This document shows positions 1 to 7,295 of a DNA stretch of 9,411 nt, in pieces. Numbering within the stretch: the first letter of the stretch is position 1; the number at the start of each line of letters is the position of its first letter. The stretch spans positions 1 through 9,411 of the forward strand of contig DEPQ01000042.1 of NCBI GenBank assembly GCA_002358855.1, given 5' to 3'. Both the position numbers and the translations under genes were made by a program. The notes beneath the pieces were generated by a model. The model was not told where the DNA came from, did no database searches, and saw only the letters and a program-made list of their open reading frames with translations. Source of the DNA: Bacteroidales bacterium UBA3388 (lineage in GTDB: Bacteria; Bacteroidota; Bacteroidia; Bacteroidales; P3).

Positions 1-38
1 TTTTTCAAAGTTTTTTCAAACTTACTGATAATCAATCA

Positions 39-1421
39 CTAAAATTTACTACTAATCCAGCGATATAAATCGTTTCCATTAGCAAAAATCAGCAATCCAA
101 ACAAGATTATCATACCAATTAGCTGTGCTCGCTCCATAAATTTGTCGCCTGGTTTCTTTCCTGTTACCATTTCCCAAAGCGTAAACATCACATGACCTCC
201 ATCTAAGGCAGGTATAGGCAAAATATTCATAAACGCCAAGATTATAGACAAGAATGCAGTCATATTCCAGAAGATTACCCAATTCCATTCAGCAGGGAAC
301 ATTGAACCAATCGCTCCAAAACCGCCTAATTGTGAAGCACCTTCTTTGGTAAAGACTAATTTGAATTGTTTAACGTAATTAACCAAAGTTTCAGTTCCTA
401 CTTGTATTCCAGCAGGTATTGATTCAAATAAATTATATTCTATTTTTTCGGTTTTAAATATGTTTGCAGGATTTTTTGCCACTGCTCCTATCTTACCATC
501 TGAGCCAAGTGCGAAAGAAATATCTTGTTTTTGATTGTTTCTATAATAAGTTATTGTAATTTCTTTTCCTTTTTTGTCGGCAATCTCTTTAACAAAATCG
601 CTAAATGTAGGAGTTGCTACACCATTTAGAGCTACTATGCTATCGCCTATTTGCATTCCTGCATTTTGTGCCACAGAACCTATTGCAAAATTATCAATTA
701 CAAAAGGAACTCTTACAGTTGCAAATTCTTTTGGATTAGCCACAAGCATTTGTTTTGCAAAATCTTTAGGCAAATTGAATGTTACTAAAGAATCTCCCCT
801 TTTAACTGTAATATCTTTTGGAGATTCTAAAAGGACTTGTTCTACCACTTGCGACAAATCTACGACTTTCTTTCCATCTATGCTTTGTACTATATCACCG
901 TTTTGAAATCCGTTTTTCAATGCTACTTCTGTGTAATCATATCCAAGTGTTGCATTTTGAATTGGTAAGGTTTCTTTTCCCCAAACAAAGAGCATAGCAG
1001 AGAAAATAACGATTGCTCCAACGAAATTCATCAATACACCTCCTAAGACAATAAGAAGTCTTTGCCATGCTTTCTTTGAGCGATATTCCCACTCTTGTGG
1101 TTCTGCTGAAAGAGAGTCCGCTGAGGTATTACTCTCATCAATCATTCCTGCAATTGAGCAATAGCCACCAAAAGGCAACCAACCTATTCCCCATTCTGTT
1201 TTATCAGGATATTGAGCAAACTCTTCGGGAGATTTTTTGCTAAACCAACTAAAACGCCATTTGCCATTACATTTCTTTGCTCTTAGGATTGAAAATCCAG
1301 GATTAAAAAACAAATAGAATTGTTCTACTCTTGTTTTGAATAATCTTGCAAATAAATAATGCCCAAGCTCATGAATGAACACCAATAACGATAAACTTAA
1401 TACTAATGCTAAAAATTTCAT
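39..1421 (-). CDS. rseP: RIP zinc metalloprotease RseP (site-2 protease family)
   Basis: Intramembrane zinc protease of the site-2 family; in well-studied bacteria it cleaves membrane-bound anti-sigma factors and left-over signal peptides within the inner membrane. The 460-residue protein shows the zinc motif HELGH at residues 17-21 inside the first membrane segment, the conserved FGGY stretch at 84-87 followed by AGM, a second hydrophobic segment with GGVLMNF at 127-133, two PDZ-like regions (about 155-225 and 240-305, the second with the GxxxGD-type turn near 255-260), and the third metal-ligand motif NILPIPALDGGH at 399-410 with Asp407. A last hydrophobic segment lies at about 434-448. The insert between HELGH and FGGY is long, as I recall for Bacteroidota homologues. 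The start is fixed: the stop codon of dxr is in the same frame only two codons upstream. It is the last gene visible in the unit; its substrate cannot be told from this window. Confidence 0.96.
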   Translation of the reverse strand: MKFLALVLSLSLLVFIHELGHYLFARLFKTRVEQFYLFFNPGFSILRAKKCNGKWRFSWFSKKSPEEFAQYPDKTEWGIGWLPFGGYCSIAGMIDESNTSADSLSAEPQEWEYRSKKAWQRLLIVLGGVLMNFVGAIVIFSAMLFVWGKETLPIQNATLGYDYTEVALKNGFQNGDIVQSIDGKKVVDLSQVVEQVLLESPKDITVKRGDSLVTFNLPKDFAKQMLVANPKEFATVRVPFVIDNFAIGSVAQNAGMQIGDSIVALNGVATPTFSDFVKEIADKKGKEITITYYRNNQKQDISFALGSDGKIGAVAKNPANIFKTEKIEYNLFESIPAGIQVGTETLVNYVKQFKLVFTKEGASQLGGFGAIGSMFPAEWNWVIFWNMTAFLSIILAFMNILPIPALDGGHVMFTLWEMVTGKKPGDKFMERAQLIGMIILFGLLIFANGNDLYRWISSKF

Positions 1422-1427
1422 ATTTTC

Positions 1428-2591
1428 TTAATTGTTTAATATTTCTTTTCTTAATTTTCCTTTTACTAACTCATCTGTTTTGAAATAATCCTCCAACGAT
1501 GGATTTTTCACAAAAGCAAACGTATTGAATGCTTCTTCTATTATATTTGGGATTTGAATAAATTGAATTTTTTCTTTCAAAAAGGCTTCTACCGCAACTT
1601 CGTTTGCTGCATTCATTATTGCAGGAAGGTTGCCGCCTTGTTCGATTGCGTGATATGCCAAAGACAAACAAGGAAATAATTCTGTGTTTGGTTTTTCAAA
1701 AGTAAGGGTAGAATGTTTGAATATATCTAATTTCTCAGATGTATTTGGCAGTCTTTCTGGAAAATTGAGTGCATATTGAATCGGAAGACGCATATCGGCA
1801 ACTCCTAACTGTGCTTTAATGCTTCCATCTTCAAATTCCACCATAGAATGTATTATACTTTGAGGGTGAATGACTGCTTCTATTTTTGAAGGTTTTATAT
1901 CGAACAACCATCTCGCTTCAATCATTTCAAAACCCTTATTCATAAGAGTTGCAGAGTCGATTGTAACCTTTTTACCCATTGCCCAATTTGGGTGATTCAA
2001 AGCTTGTGCCACACTAACCTTTGAAAGTTCTTCTGCATTGAAGGTTCTAAACGGTCCACCCGAAGCAGTAAGATATATTTTATTTACTTCGTTGTTTATT
2101 TCTCCTATTAGACATTGAAAAATTGCTGAATGCTCCGAATCAACAGGAAGAATTGCAGTATTGTTTTGCTTTGCTAATCTCATAACACACTCCCCTCCCA
2201 CAACAAGTGTTTCTTTATTTGCAAGGGCTATGAGTTTTCCTTTTTCTATTGCTTTGATTGTAGGCGATAAACCTGCGAATCCTACAAGTGCCATAAGGAC
2301 AATATCAACACAATCCATTTGCACAACCTCATCAATGCTTTCTTTACCTGCAAAAACCTTTATATCGGTTTGCGATAATGCTTCTTTAACCTTTGCATAT
2401 TGAGTTTTATCGGCAATAACCACGACATTAGGATTGAATTTCAAGGCTTGCTCAATAAGTAAGTCTGCTTGTGTGTTTGCAGTTAGTACTTCTGCTGAAA
2501 ATATATCAGGGTGTTGAGCAATTATGTCTAAGGCTTGTCTGCCGATAGAGCCTGTTGAACCGATTACTGCAACAGATTTTTTATTCATCAT
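1428..2591 (-). CDS. dxr: 1-deoxy-D-xylulose 5-phosphate reductoisomerase
   Basis: Cytosolic enzyme of the non-mevalonate (MEP) isoprenoid pathway; rearranges and reduces 1-deoxy-D-xylulose 5-phosphate to 2-C-methyl-D-erythritol 4-phosphate with NADPH and a divalent metal, and is the target of fosmidomycin. At 387 residues it is of normal length. Seen in the sequence: the NADPH-binding GSTGSIG at 11-17, ANKETLV at 124-130, the metal ligands Asp151 and Glu153 in PVDSEHSAI, the substrate-binding SGGPF at 177-181, the flexible-loop HPNWAMG at 200-206, and NKGFEMIEA at 218-226, where Glu222 is the third metal ligand. All key residues are present. It overlaps nadK by 11 bases (ATGATGAATAA); either of the two adjacent ATG codons could be the start (2591 or 2588). 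rseP follows after 6 bases, a neighbour order I recall as common in Bacteroidota. NadK just upstream supplies its cofactor precursor. Confidence 0.97.
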   Translation of the reverse strand: MMNKKSVAVIGSTGSIGRQALDIIAQHPDIFSAEVLTANTQADLLIEQALKFNPNVVVIADKTQYAKVKEALSQTDIKVFAGKESIDEVVQMDCVDIVLMALVGFAGLSPTIKAIEKGKLIALANKETLVVGGECVMRLAKQNNTAILPVDSEHSAIFQCLIGEINNEVNKIYLTASGGPFRTFNAEELSKVSVAQALNHPNWAMGKKVTIDSATLMNKGFEMIEARWLFDIKPSKIEAVIHPQSIIHSMVEFEDGSIKAQLGVADMRLPIQYALNFPERLPNTSEKLDIFKHSTLTFEKPNTELFPCLSLAYHAIEQGGNLPAIMNAANEVAVEAFLKEKIQFIQIPNIIEEAFNTFAFVKNPSLEDYFKTDELVKGKLRKEILNN

Positions 2592-3477
2592 TACTTTTTC
2601 TTTGTCTTAAATTAGTTCCCCACATTAGTTTGTTTCTAATTGCTGAAAAGAATGTTTGATTTTGCATTCTTATTAGACTCAATTCCATATCTGCTTTTGA
2701 GATTTCTATTGAAATTGGAGTATCTAATGGATAGGTTTGTGAGTCTAAATGAAGCGAAATACCTTTTCGTGAATCGTTTATTACAAATCGTATCAGAGAA
2801 TCATCGGGAATAATCAGCGGTCTTAAAGTTAAATTGTGCGGAGAAATGGGTGTGATACATAAACAACGAGAATTTGGAGATATAATAGGACCTCCGCAAC
2901 TCATTGAATAGGCTGTGGAACCCGTAGGAGTCGTTGCAATCAACCCATCTGAGGTATATGTTGTCAAATACTCATCTCCTATGTATGCATCTATCTCTAA
3001 CAATTCTCCTGGCGAAAGAGAACGCACGCAAACTTCATTTATCGCAAAGCGTTCTTCTTTTGAAGATAAATAAGTAGCCTTTAAGACGCTGTGTTTTTCT
3101 ACTTTATAGTTTCCTTTCTCTATTTCAGATAAAAGATTCTTTATTTCGTTTCTACCAACACTTGTAAGAAATCCTAAATGTCCAAGATTTATTCCAAGAA
3201 CTGGCAGAGTTGTATTTTTCACAACCGAGAGTGTATCTAACAATGTACCATCTCCTCCCAAAGAAAACAAAATATCAATTTTTTTATCCTTTATTTTATT
3301 TTCTTCAAACGCTGAAATATTACAATTATTCGGCGTTTTAATTTTGCCTTGTAAAGATTTGAAAAAATCCTGTGAAACAAACAATTCCTTTGAATAAAGA
3401 CTTATTTGAGAAAACAAATCTTCTATATAACACAAATCTTCTTCTTTACAATTTTTACCGAATATTGCTATTTGCAT
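2581..3477 (-). CDS. nadK: NAD kinase
   Basis: Cytosolic ATP(or polyphosphate)-NAD kinase, which phosphorylates NAD to NADP and so sets the cell's NADP(H) pool. The 298-residue protein has the family signatures in order: LGGDGT at 73-78 (catalytic Asp76), the LGHLGFLT stretch at 98-105, the NAD-contacting INEV at 146-149 (Asn147-Glu148), the glycine/threonine-rich DGLIATTPTGSTAY at 177-190, GGP at 195-197, and SPHNLTLRPLII at 212-223. Length is usual for bacterial NadK. The start ATG lies three bases after the sufD stop (TAA, then AAT, then ATG), and the end overlaps the start of dxr by 11 bases, which suggests translational coupling to dxr. No Shine-Dalgarno sequence is visible, only an A-rich leader. 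Whether it prefers ATP or polyphosphate cannot be judged from sequence alone. Confidence 0.97.
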   Translation of the reverse strand: MQIAIFGKNCKEEDLCYIEDLFSQISLYSKELFVSQDFFKSLQGKIKTPNNCNISAFEENKIKDKKIDILFSLGGDGTLLDTLSVVKNTTLPVLGINLGHLGFLTSVGRNEIKNLLSEIEKGNYKVEKHSVLKATYLSSKEERFAINEVCVRSLSPGELLEIDAYIGDEYLTTYTSDGLIATTPTGSTAYSMSCGGPIISPNSRCLCITPISPHNLTLRPLIIPDDSLIRFVINDSRKGISLHLDSQTYPLDTPISIEISKADMELSLIRMQNQTFFSAIRNKLMWGTNLRQRKSNDE

Positions 3478-3480
3478 ATT

Positions 3481-4536
3481 TTAGTTTAATTTTAGCTTTG
3501 GAGTAGAACACTGAAACACACAATTACCACAAGCGGTTAATTCGCCTTGTAGTCTTTTCTTTATCAAATCTCCCAAACTTTCTTTCAACTCTTCTATGTC
3601 GCTTTTTGAGAGTACATCTTCGCAAAAGGCATACATCAAAAGCATCTTCGCACTTCTTTCGCTTATACAACGTGTTCTAAGATAAAAAAGAGCATCTGCA
3701 TTCAATTGTCCTATTGTTGCTCCGTGCGAACACTTTACATCATCATTATATATTTCTAAAAACGGACGTGTATTAACCTTTGCCTTGTCGGTAAGAAGCA
3801 TATTTTTGTTGTTTTGCATTGCTGTTGTGCCTCTTGCCCCGTAATCTACAAACACATGACCAAGAAAACTTGATTTTGCTACGTCATCAAGTATTCCTTT
3901 GAACAATTGATTTGAAGAACAATTTGGTTTGTTATGATAAACATTGATTTCGGTTTCAGACTCTTGTTGTTTGTCCATTAGATACAAACCATTTAAATCT
4001 GCAACCGCATATTCATCGTTGAAATTAACCATTATTTTATTGCGAATCAACTTTCCATTGAGGCTAAGTCCGAAAGTTGTAAGTTTAGATTCTCTTCCCA
4101 TTTCAAAACAAACCTCAGTACTGATTGAAGAGCGGTCGTTTATGTTTTCCATTTTATAATAATCCAAACTCGCACCGCTTTCTATTTCTATATTTAGTTT
4201 GTTTGTCAAATCATAGGCTTGATCTGAAAGAGAATCATCACAATGTATCAGTCTTAGTCTGCTGTTTTGTCCTAATTTAACAGTGCTAAATGAAGATGTT
4301 TTCAATTCTTGATTATCTCCTATAACGTTTATAATTTGCAAAGGAACATCTATTATTGTATTTTCTTTTATTTGAATAGAAATTCCATCTTCCGTTCTTT
4401 CTATTTTTACGCTATCGTTGTATTTTTCTTCTAATTCAACATCTTCATACAATTTTCCATTCAATTGTATTAGTCGTATAGTGTTAAATTGCGGAATATT
4501 ACAACTAAAATTTATGTTTTTAAGACTTTCTTCCAT
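3481..4536 (-). CDS. sufD: Fe-S cluster assembly scaffold protein SufD (short form)
   Basis: Part of the SufBCD scaffold, which builds iron-sulfur clusters in the cytosol; SufD pairs with SufB and binds SufC. The 351-residue protein shows the right-handed beta-helix core and the C-terminal signature of the family: NCSSNQLFKGILDD at 205-218, LEIYNDDVKCSHGATIGQLN at 260-279 with the Cys269-x-His271 pair that corresponds to the SufB-SufD interface residues of E. coli SufD, then the helical tail with FYLRTRCISERSAKMLL at 284-300. It ends with a cysteine cluster, Cys336, Cys339 and Cys343. The family is usually well over 400 residues; here the N-terminal helical region seems to be missing. The start is firm: it overlaps the sufC stop by one base (TAATG), and an in-frame TAG lies nine codons upstream. 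A GGAAAG stretch before the ATG is the best ribosome-binding candidate in the window. A minimal SmsB-like scaffold is a less likely alternative. Confidence 0.9.
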   Translation of the reverse strand: MEESLKNINFSCNIPQFNTIRLIQLNGKLYEDVELEEKYNDSVKIERTEDGISIQIKENTIIDVPLQIINVIGDNQELKTSSFSTVKLGQNSRLRLIHCDDSLSDQAYDLTNKLNIEIESGASLDYYKMENINDRSSISTEVCFEMGRESKLTTFGLSLNGKLIRNKIMVNFNDEYAVADLNGLYLMDKQQESETEINVYHNKPNCSSNQLFKGILDDVAKSSFLGHVFVDYGARGTTAMQNNKNMLLTDKAKVNTRPFLEIYNDDVKCSHGATIGQLNADALFYLRTRCISERSAKMLLMYAFCEDVLSKSDIEELKESLGDLIKKRLQGELTACGNCVFQCSTPKLKLN

Positions 4537-5300
4537 TACTTTCCTTGCTCTAATTCCTTTCTAATCCAATCATAACCCTTTTCTTCCAATGTTAAAGCAA
4601 GGGTTTTGTCTCCTGTTTTAACAATTCTGCCCTCATAAAGCACATGAACGTAATCAGGAACAATATAATCTAACAATCTTTGATAGTGTGTGATTACAAC
4701 TGTCGCATTATCTGGCGAGCGAAGAGCGTTTACTCCATTTGCAACTATTCTTAAAGCGTCTATATCTAAACCAGAGTCAGTTTCGTCTAAGATTGCCAAA
4801 GTTGGATTCAACATCGCCATTTGAAAAATTTCGTTTTTCTTTTTTTCTCCACCAGAAAATCCTTCGTTTACCGAGCGATTAGCAAGTTTACTTGTTAGTT
4901 CAACAACTTTTTTCTTTTCTTCCATCAATGCAAGAAAGTCTTTTGCTGACATAGGGTCTAATCCTCTATATTTTCTTTGTTCATTGATTGCAGTACGCAT
5001 AAAGTTTGTTATGCTAACACCTGGAATTTCCACAGGATATTGAAAACCAAGAAAAATTCCTTCTGCTGCTCTTGCCTCTATTGGCAAATCTAAAAGATTT
5101 TTATTATTAAAAAGAACTTCTCCTTTTGTTACTTCAAATGTATCTTTACCTGCAATAACAGAAGCTAACGTACTTTTTCCATTTCCGTTAGGTCCCATAA
5201 TTGCGTGAACTTCACCTTTATTTATAGTAAGATTTACTCCTTTTAAAATTTCCTTATCTTTAATTCTTGCGTGTAAATCCTTTATTTCTAACAATGCCAT
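4536..5300 (-). CDS. sufC: Fe-S cluster assembly ATPase SufC
   Basis: ABC-type soluble ATPase that drives conformational change of the SufB-SufD scaffold during iron-sulfur cluster assembly in the cytosol; it has no membrane partner. The 254-residue protein has normal SufC length. Seen: Walker A GPNGNGKST at 36-44, Q-loop Gln87 in GFQYP followed by EIPGV (typical of SufC), the variant ABC signature FSGGEKKKNEI at 148-158 where SufC proteins characteristically have GEKKR/K, Walker B LAILDETDSGLDID at 168-181 with catalytic Glu173, and H-loop His205 in ITHYQRLL. The GLDIDALRIVANGVN stretch at 177-191 is also SufC-like. It runs directly into sufD with a TAATG overlap. A 61-base gap separates it from the lipoprotein gene upstream, and sufB, normally the upstream partner, is not there. 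No Shine-Dalgarno sequence is seen; the leader is A-rich. Confidence 0.97.
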   Translation of the reverse strand: MALLEIKDLHARIKDKEILKGVNLTINKGEVHAIMGPNGNGKSTLASVIAGKDTFEVTKGEVLFNNKNLLDLPIEARAAEGIFLGFQYPVEIPGVSITNFMRTAINEQRKYRGLDPMSAKDFLALMEEKKKVVELTSKLANRSVNEGFSGGEKKKNEIFQMAMLNPTLAILDETDSGLDIDALRIVANGVNALRSPDNATVVITHYQRLLDYIVPDYVHVLYEGRIVKTGDKTLALTLEEKGYDWIRKELEQGK

Positions 5301-5361
5301 TTTGTTCTTAGTTTTTAGTTTTTGAGAATTTGCAATATTACGAAAAAAAAGTCAATATTCA
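5301..5361 (-). other. sufC leader / only sizeable intergenic gap
   Basis: This 61-base spacer is the longest non-coding stretch in the window and the most likely place for an internal promoter of the sufC-sufD-nadK-dxr-rseP group. On the minus strand it holds TAATATTG (5333-5340), one mismatch from the Bacteroidota -7 element TAnnTTTG, but no well-spaced TTTG -33 box, so I do not call a promoter. It also holds a tandem 7-base repeat (TTAGTTT twice on the plus strand, 5308-5321) and two copies of CAATATT 20 bases apart (5333-5339 and 5353-5359). There is no GC-rich hairpin with a U-tract, so no terminator after the lipoprotein gene is visible. The repeats are short and AT-only or nearly so and may be chance. 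Confidence 0.4.
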
Positions 5362-5715
5362 CTATTTTAGAGAAGATAACCTTATTATATTCTCTTCTCC
5401 CTTATTCAAATAACAAATATTTATGTGATATTTTTCTTGTTCTACGCTATATTGACTAACTATCATTACTTCCACAAATTCAATATCTGAACTCACATCA
5501 TAAATATCAGACTTTTCACCAATATTTAGTTGAATCGTTCTTTTATTGTCATAATTTCCTTCCTTTTGATTAAACTCTCTTAATTCTATTCTTTTAATTT
5601 GGTCGGCAGAGGAAAAACTATCATAATATATTTGATAACTTGTATCATCAAATGCCTCACAACCGCTAAACAAAGCAATAATTAGCAAAGAGAATATCAA
5701 ATAAATCTTTTTCAT
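5362..5715 (-). CDS. Small putative lipoprotein, function unknown
   Basis: I do not recognise this 117-residue protein. It starts with a clear lipoprotein signal peptide: MKK, a hydrophobic run at about 5-16, and the lipobox-like FSGC with the predicted lipidated Cys19. Phe at -3 is less usual than Leu but is tolerated. The mature part of about 99 residues is hydrophilic with alternating hydrophobic positions (for example IQLNIG at 61-66 and VEVMIV at 82-87), which suggests a small beta-rich fold; there is one further cysteine near residue 102. After the lipid-bearing Cys comes EAFDD; acidic residues shortly after the Cys recall surface-export signals of Bacteroidota lipoproteins, but the match is loose. 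The gene begins 17 bases after the carrier gene ends and has an A-rich leader. Coding status is supported by the signal peptide, the tight fit between neighbours and lack of a competing ORF. Its role cannot be inferred. Confidence 0.8.
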   Translation of the reverse strand: MKKIYLIFSLLIIALFSGCEAFDDTSYQIYYDSFSSADQIKRIELREFNQKEGNYDNKRTIQLNIGEKSDIYDVSSDIEFVEVMIVSQYSVEQEKYHINICYLNKGEENIIRLSSLK

Positions 5716-5732
5716 ATTTTCACTTTTTTAAT

Positions 5733-7295
5733 TTAAAAATTAGGCAAATCCATTACAACCGTTGGAATCAAAAGCAACCAACCAAGAACGACCATTGCCA
5801 AGATAAATTTCCAAGAAAATTTCACCCACTTTGCATAAGGAATCTTAGCCAATCCTAAAACTGCAATCAACACTCCTGAGGTTGGAGTAATAAGATTTGT
5901 AAATCCATCTCCAATATGAAAAGCAGTTACTGCTGCTTGCAAAGACATTCCTGTCATATTTGCAATTTCGGCAAACATCGGCATAAGCATTGCAGCCTTT
6001 GCTGTGCCTGAGGTAATGATTGCATTCAAAACAGATTGGAAAGCATACATAATACTCAAAGCTCCAACTTGACCACTTCCAGAAATAGCATTTGCCAATC
6101 CTGAAAGGAAGGTGTCAATTATCTTACCATCTTCCAATATTATGATGATTCCACTTGCCAAACCTACAACTAAGGCAGCTGAAAGCATGTCTTTCGCACC
6201 AGCAATAAAGAGTTTTGCAATATCACTTGCTCCTTTACCAAGAGCCATTCCTGTAATTATCGCCATAGTAAAGAATAAGGCAGCAATTTGTTCAAATCCC
6301 CATTCAAAAACCATTACACCTATTACCAAATAAACAATAGTAAAAATAAGGATTGAAAGAGAAAACATCTGCATTGACTTTCTTATTCCAAAATAAGCAA
6401 TAATAGCAAAAACAATAGTAGTAATTATAAGAGGTATGCTTTGAGTTTGAATACAAAAAACAACTTGAATCAAAAGCGTTGCAAAGTATGCAATCCAACA
6501 AGTCTTAGAAGCCTTAATTGCAACTAAGTCATTTACTGAGGCTTGATTCTTTCTCCAATATTCATCTTCGGCGTACATAATAGATTTTGTTGGATTCTTT
6601 TTCACTTTGTTTGCATAATAAAGCACAAAGGCAATTCCAACAAAAGTAATTATAAACCAAACGACTAATCTGTATTCAATTCCAGAGAACATCTTAATTC
6701 CAGCAATATCTTGTGCAATTCCAAGTGTAAAAGGATTCAAAATGCAACCAGCAAAGCCAAGTCCTGCTGCAAGAAAGCAAAGACAAACTCCCGTAATTGA
6801 GTCGTATCCCATAGAGATTGCTAAGGGAACAAATATCGCAACAAAGGCAATAGTTTCTTCACTCATTCCAAAAATTGCACCAAACAAAGAGAACATAATC
6901 ATTATCACAACAATGATAAGATTATTCACTCCTATTTTCCTAAAAAGCGTATAACGCTCCAAAGAAGAGGACTTTTTAAGGAAGGTTTGCACTCCCATAT
7001 CAATTGCTTTTGTCTCATTCAAAATCCAAAACGCACCTCCCAATATCAAAAGGAAAGCAATAATTCCAGGAGCCTTTTGAAAGCCCTTGAAAAATGAAGA
7101 CATAATTTCCCAAGTCTGCGGACTTTGTTCTACTCTCTCGTATGAACCAGGCACAATCTGATTAACAATCTTGCCACTCTCGGTTTGCACTTCTTGACGC
7201 TGAAACTCTCCCGCAGGAACAAACCAAGTAGCAATTGCAGCTATTACTATAAGAGAGAAAATGATTACATAAGTGTGTGGTACCTTTTTAAACAT
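5733..7295 (-). CDS. YfcC/DcuC-family membrane carrier
   Basis: Polytopic inner-membrane carrier of the C4-dicarboxylate anaerobic carrier-like family (DcuC/YfcC type). Members are predicted to move dicarboxylates, amino acids or related anions, but substrates of the YfcC branch are poorly defined, so none is assigned. The 520-residue length is typical. An N-terminal membrane segment at about 8-27 ends in FVPAGEF, a family hallmark. Further motifs: FGMSEETIAF at 142-151, a re-entrant-like GFAGCILNPFTLGIAQ at 180-195, KLFIAGAKDMLSAALVVGLA at 361-380, SGTAKAAMLMP at 429-439 and GDGFTNLITPTSGV at 462-475; the two repeated NPFT and NLITPTSG regions suggest an inverted-repeat transporter core. A hydrophilic loop lies at about 230-262. 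The start ATG is inside the end of lnt (31-base overlap, different frame); FKKVPHTYVIIF directly after Met matches the usual family N-terminus, supporting this start. Confidence 0.92.
   Translation of the reverse strand: MFKKVPHTYVIIFSLIVIAAIATWFVPAGEFQRQEVQTESGKIVNQIVPGSYERVEQSPQTWEIMSSFFKGFQKAPGIIAFLLILGGAFWILNETKAIDMGVQTFLKKSSSLERYTLFRKIGVNNLIIVVIMIMFSLFGAIFGMSEETIAFVAIFVPLAISMGYDSITGVCLCFLAAGLGFAGCILNPFTLGIAQDIAGIKMFSGIEYRLVVWFIITFVGIAFVLYYANKVKKNPTKSIMYAEDEYWRKNQASVNDLVAIKASKTCWIAYFATLLIQVVFCIQTQSIPLIITTIVFAIIAYFGIRKSMQMFSLSILIFTIVYLVIGVMVFEWGFEQIAALFFTMAIITGMALGKGASDIAKLFIAGAKDMLSAALVVGLASGIIIILEDGKIIDTFLSGLANAISGSGQVGALSIMYAFQSVLNAIITSGTAKAAMLMPMFAEIANMTGMSLQAAVTAFHIGDGFTNLITPTSGVLIAVLGLAKIPYAKWVKFSWKFILAMVVLGWLLLIPTVVMDLPNF

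Noticed and set aside
8..23. Hairpin after rseP (AAGTTT stem, GAAA loop on the transcribed strand) as a terminator
   Set aside because: The stem is only six base pairs, mostly A-T, and is followed by UGAAAAA and not by a U-tract before the window ends. It overlaps an imperfect 11-base tandem repeat at 1-22, which may explain the symmetry.
574..906. 110-residue plus-strand open frame opposite rseP
   Set aside because: It lies fully antisense to well-supported rseP PDZ-region coding sequence, has no recognisable domain, and has the biased composition of a shadow frame.
5333..5340. TAATATTG as a Bacteroidota -7 promoter element for sufC
   Set aside because: It has one mismatch from TAnnTTTG, and the nearest TTG upstream is only about 12 bases away, too close for the -33 box. 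In such AT-rich DNA this match is weak.
5333..5359. AATATT inverted repeat as a terminator after the lipoprotein gene
   Set aside because: Both arms are six A/T bases and the motif is its own reverse complement, so the pairing is weak; the T-run lies inside the loop and not after the stem.
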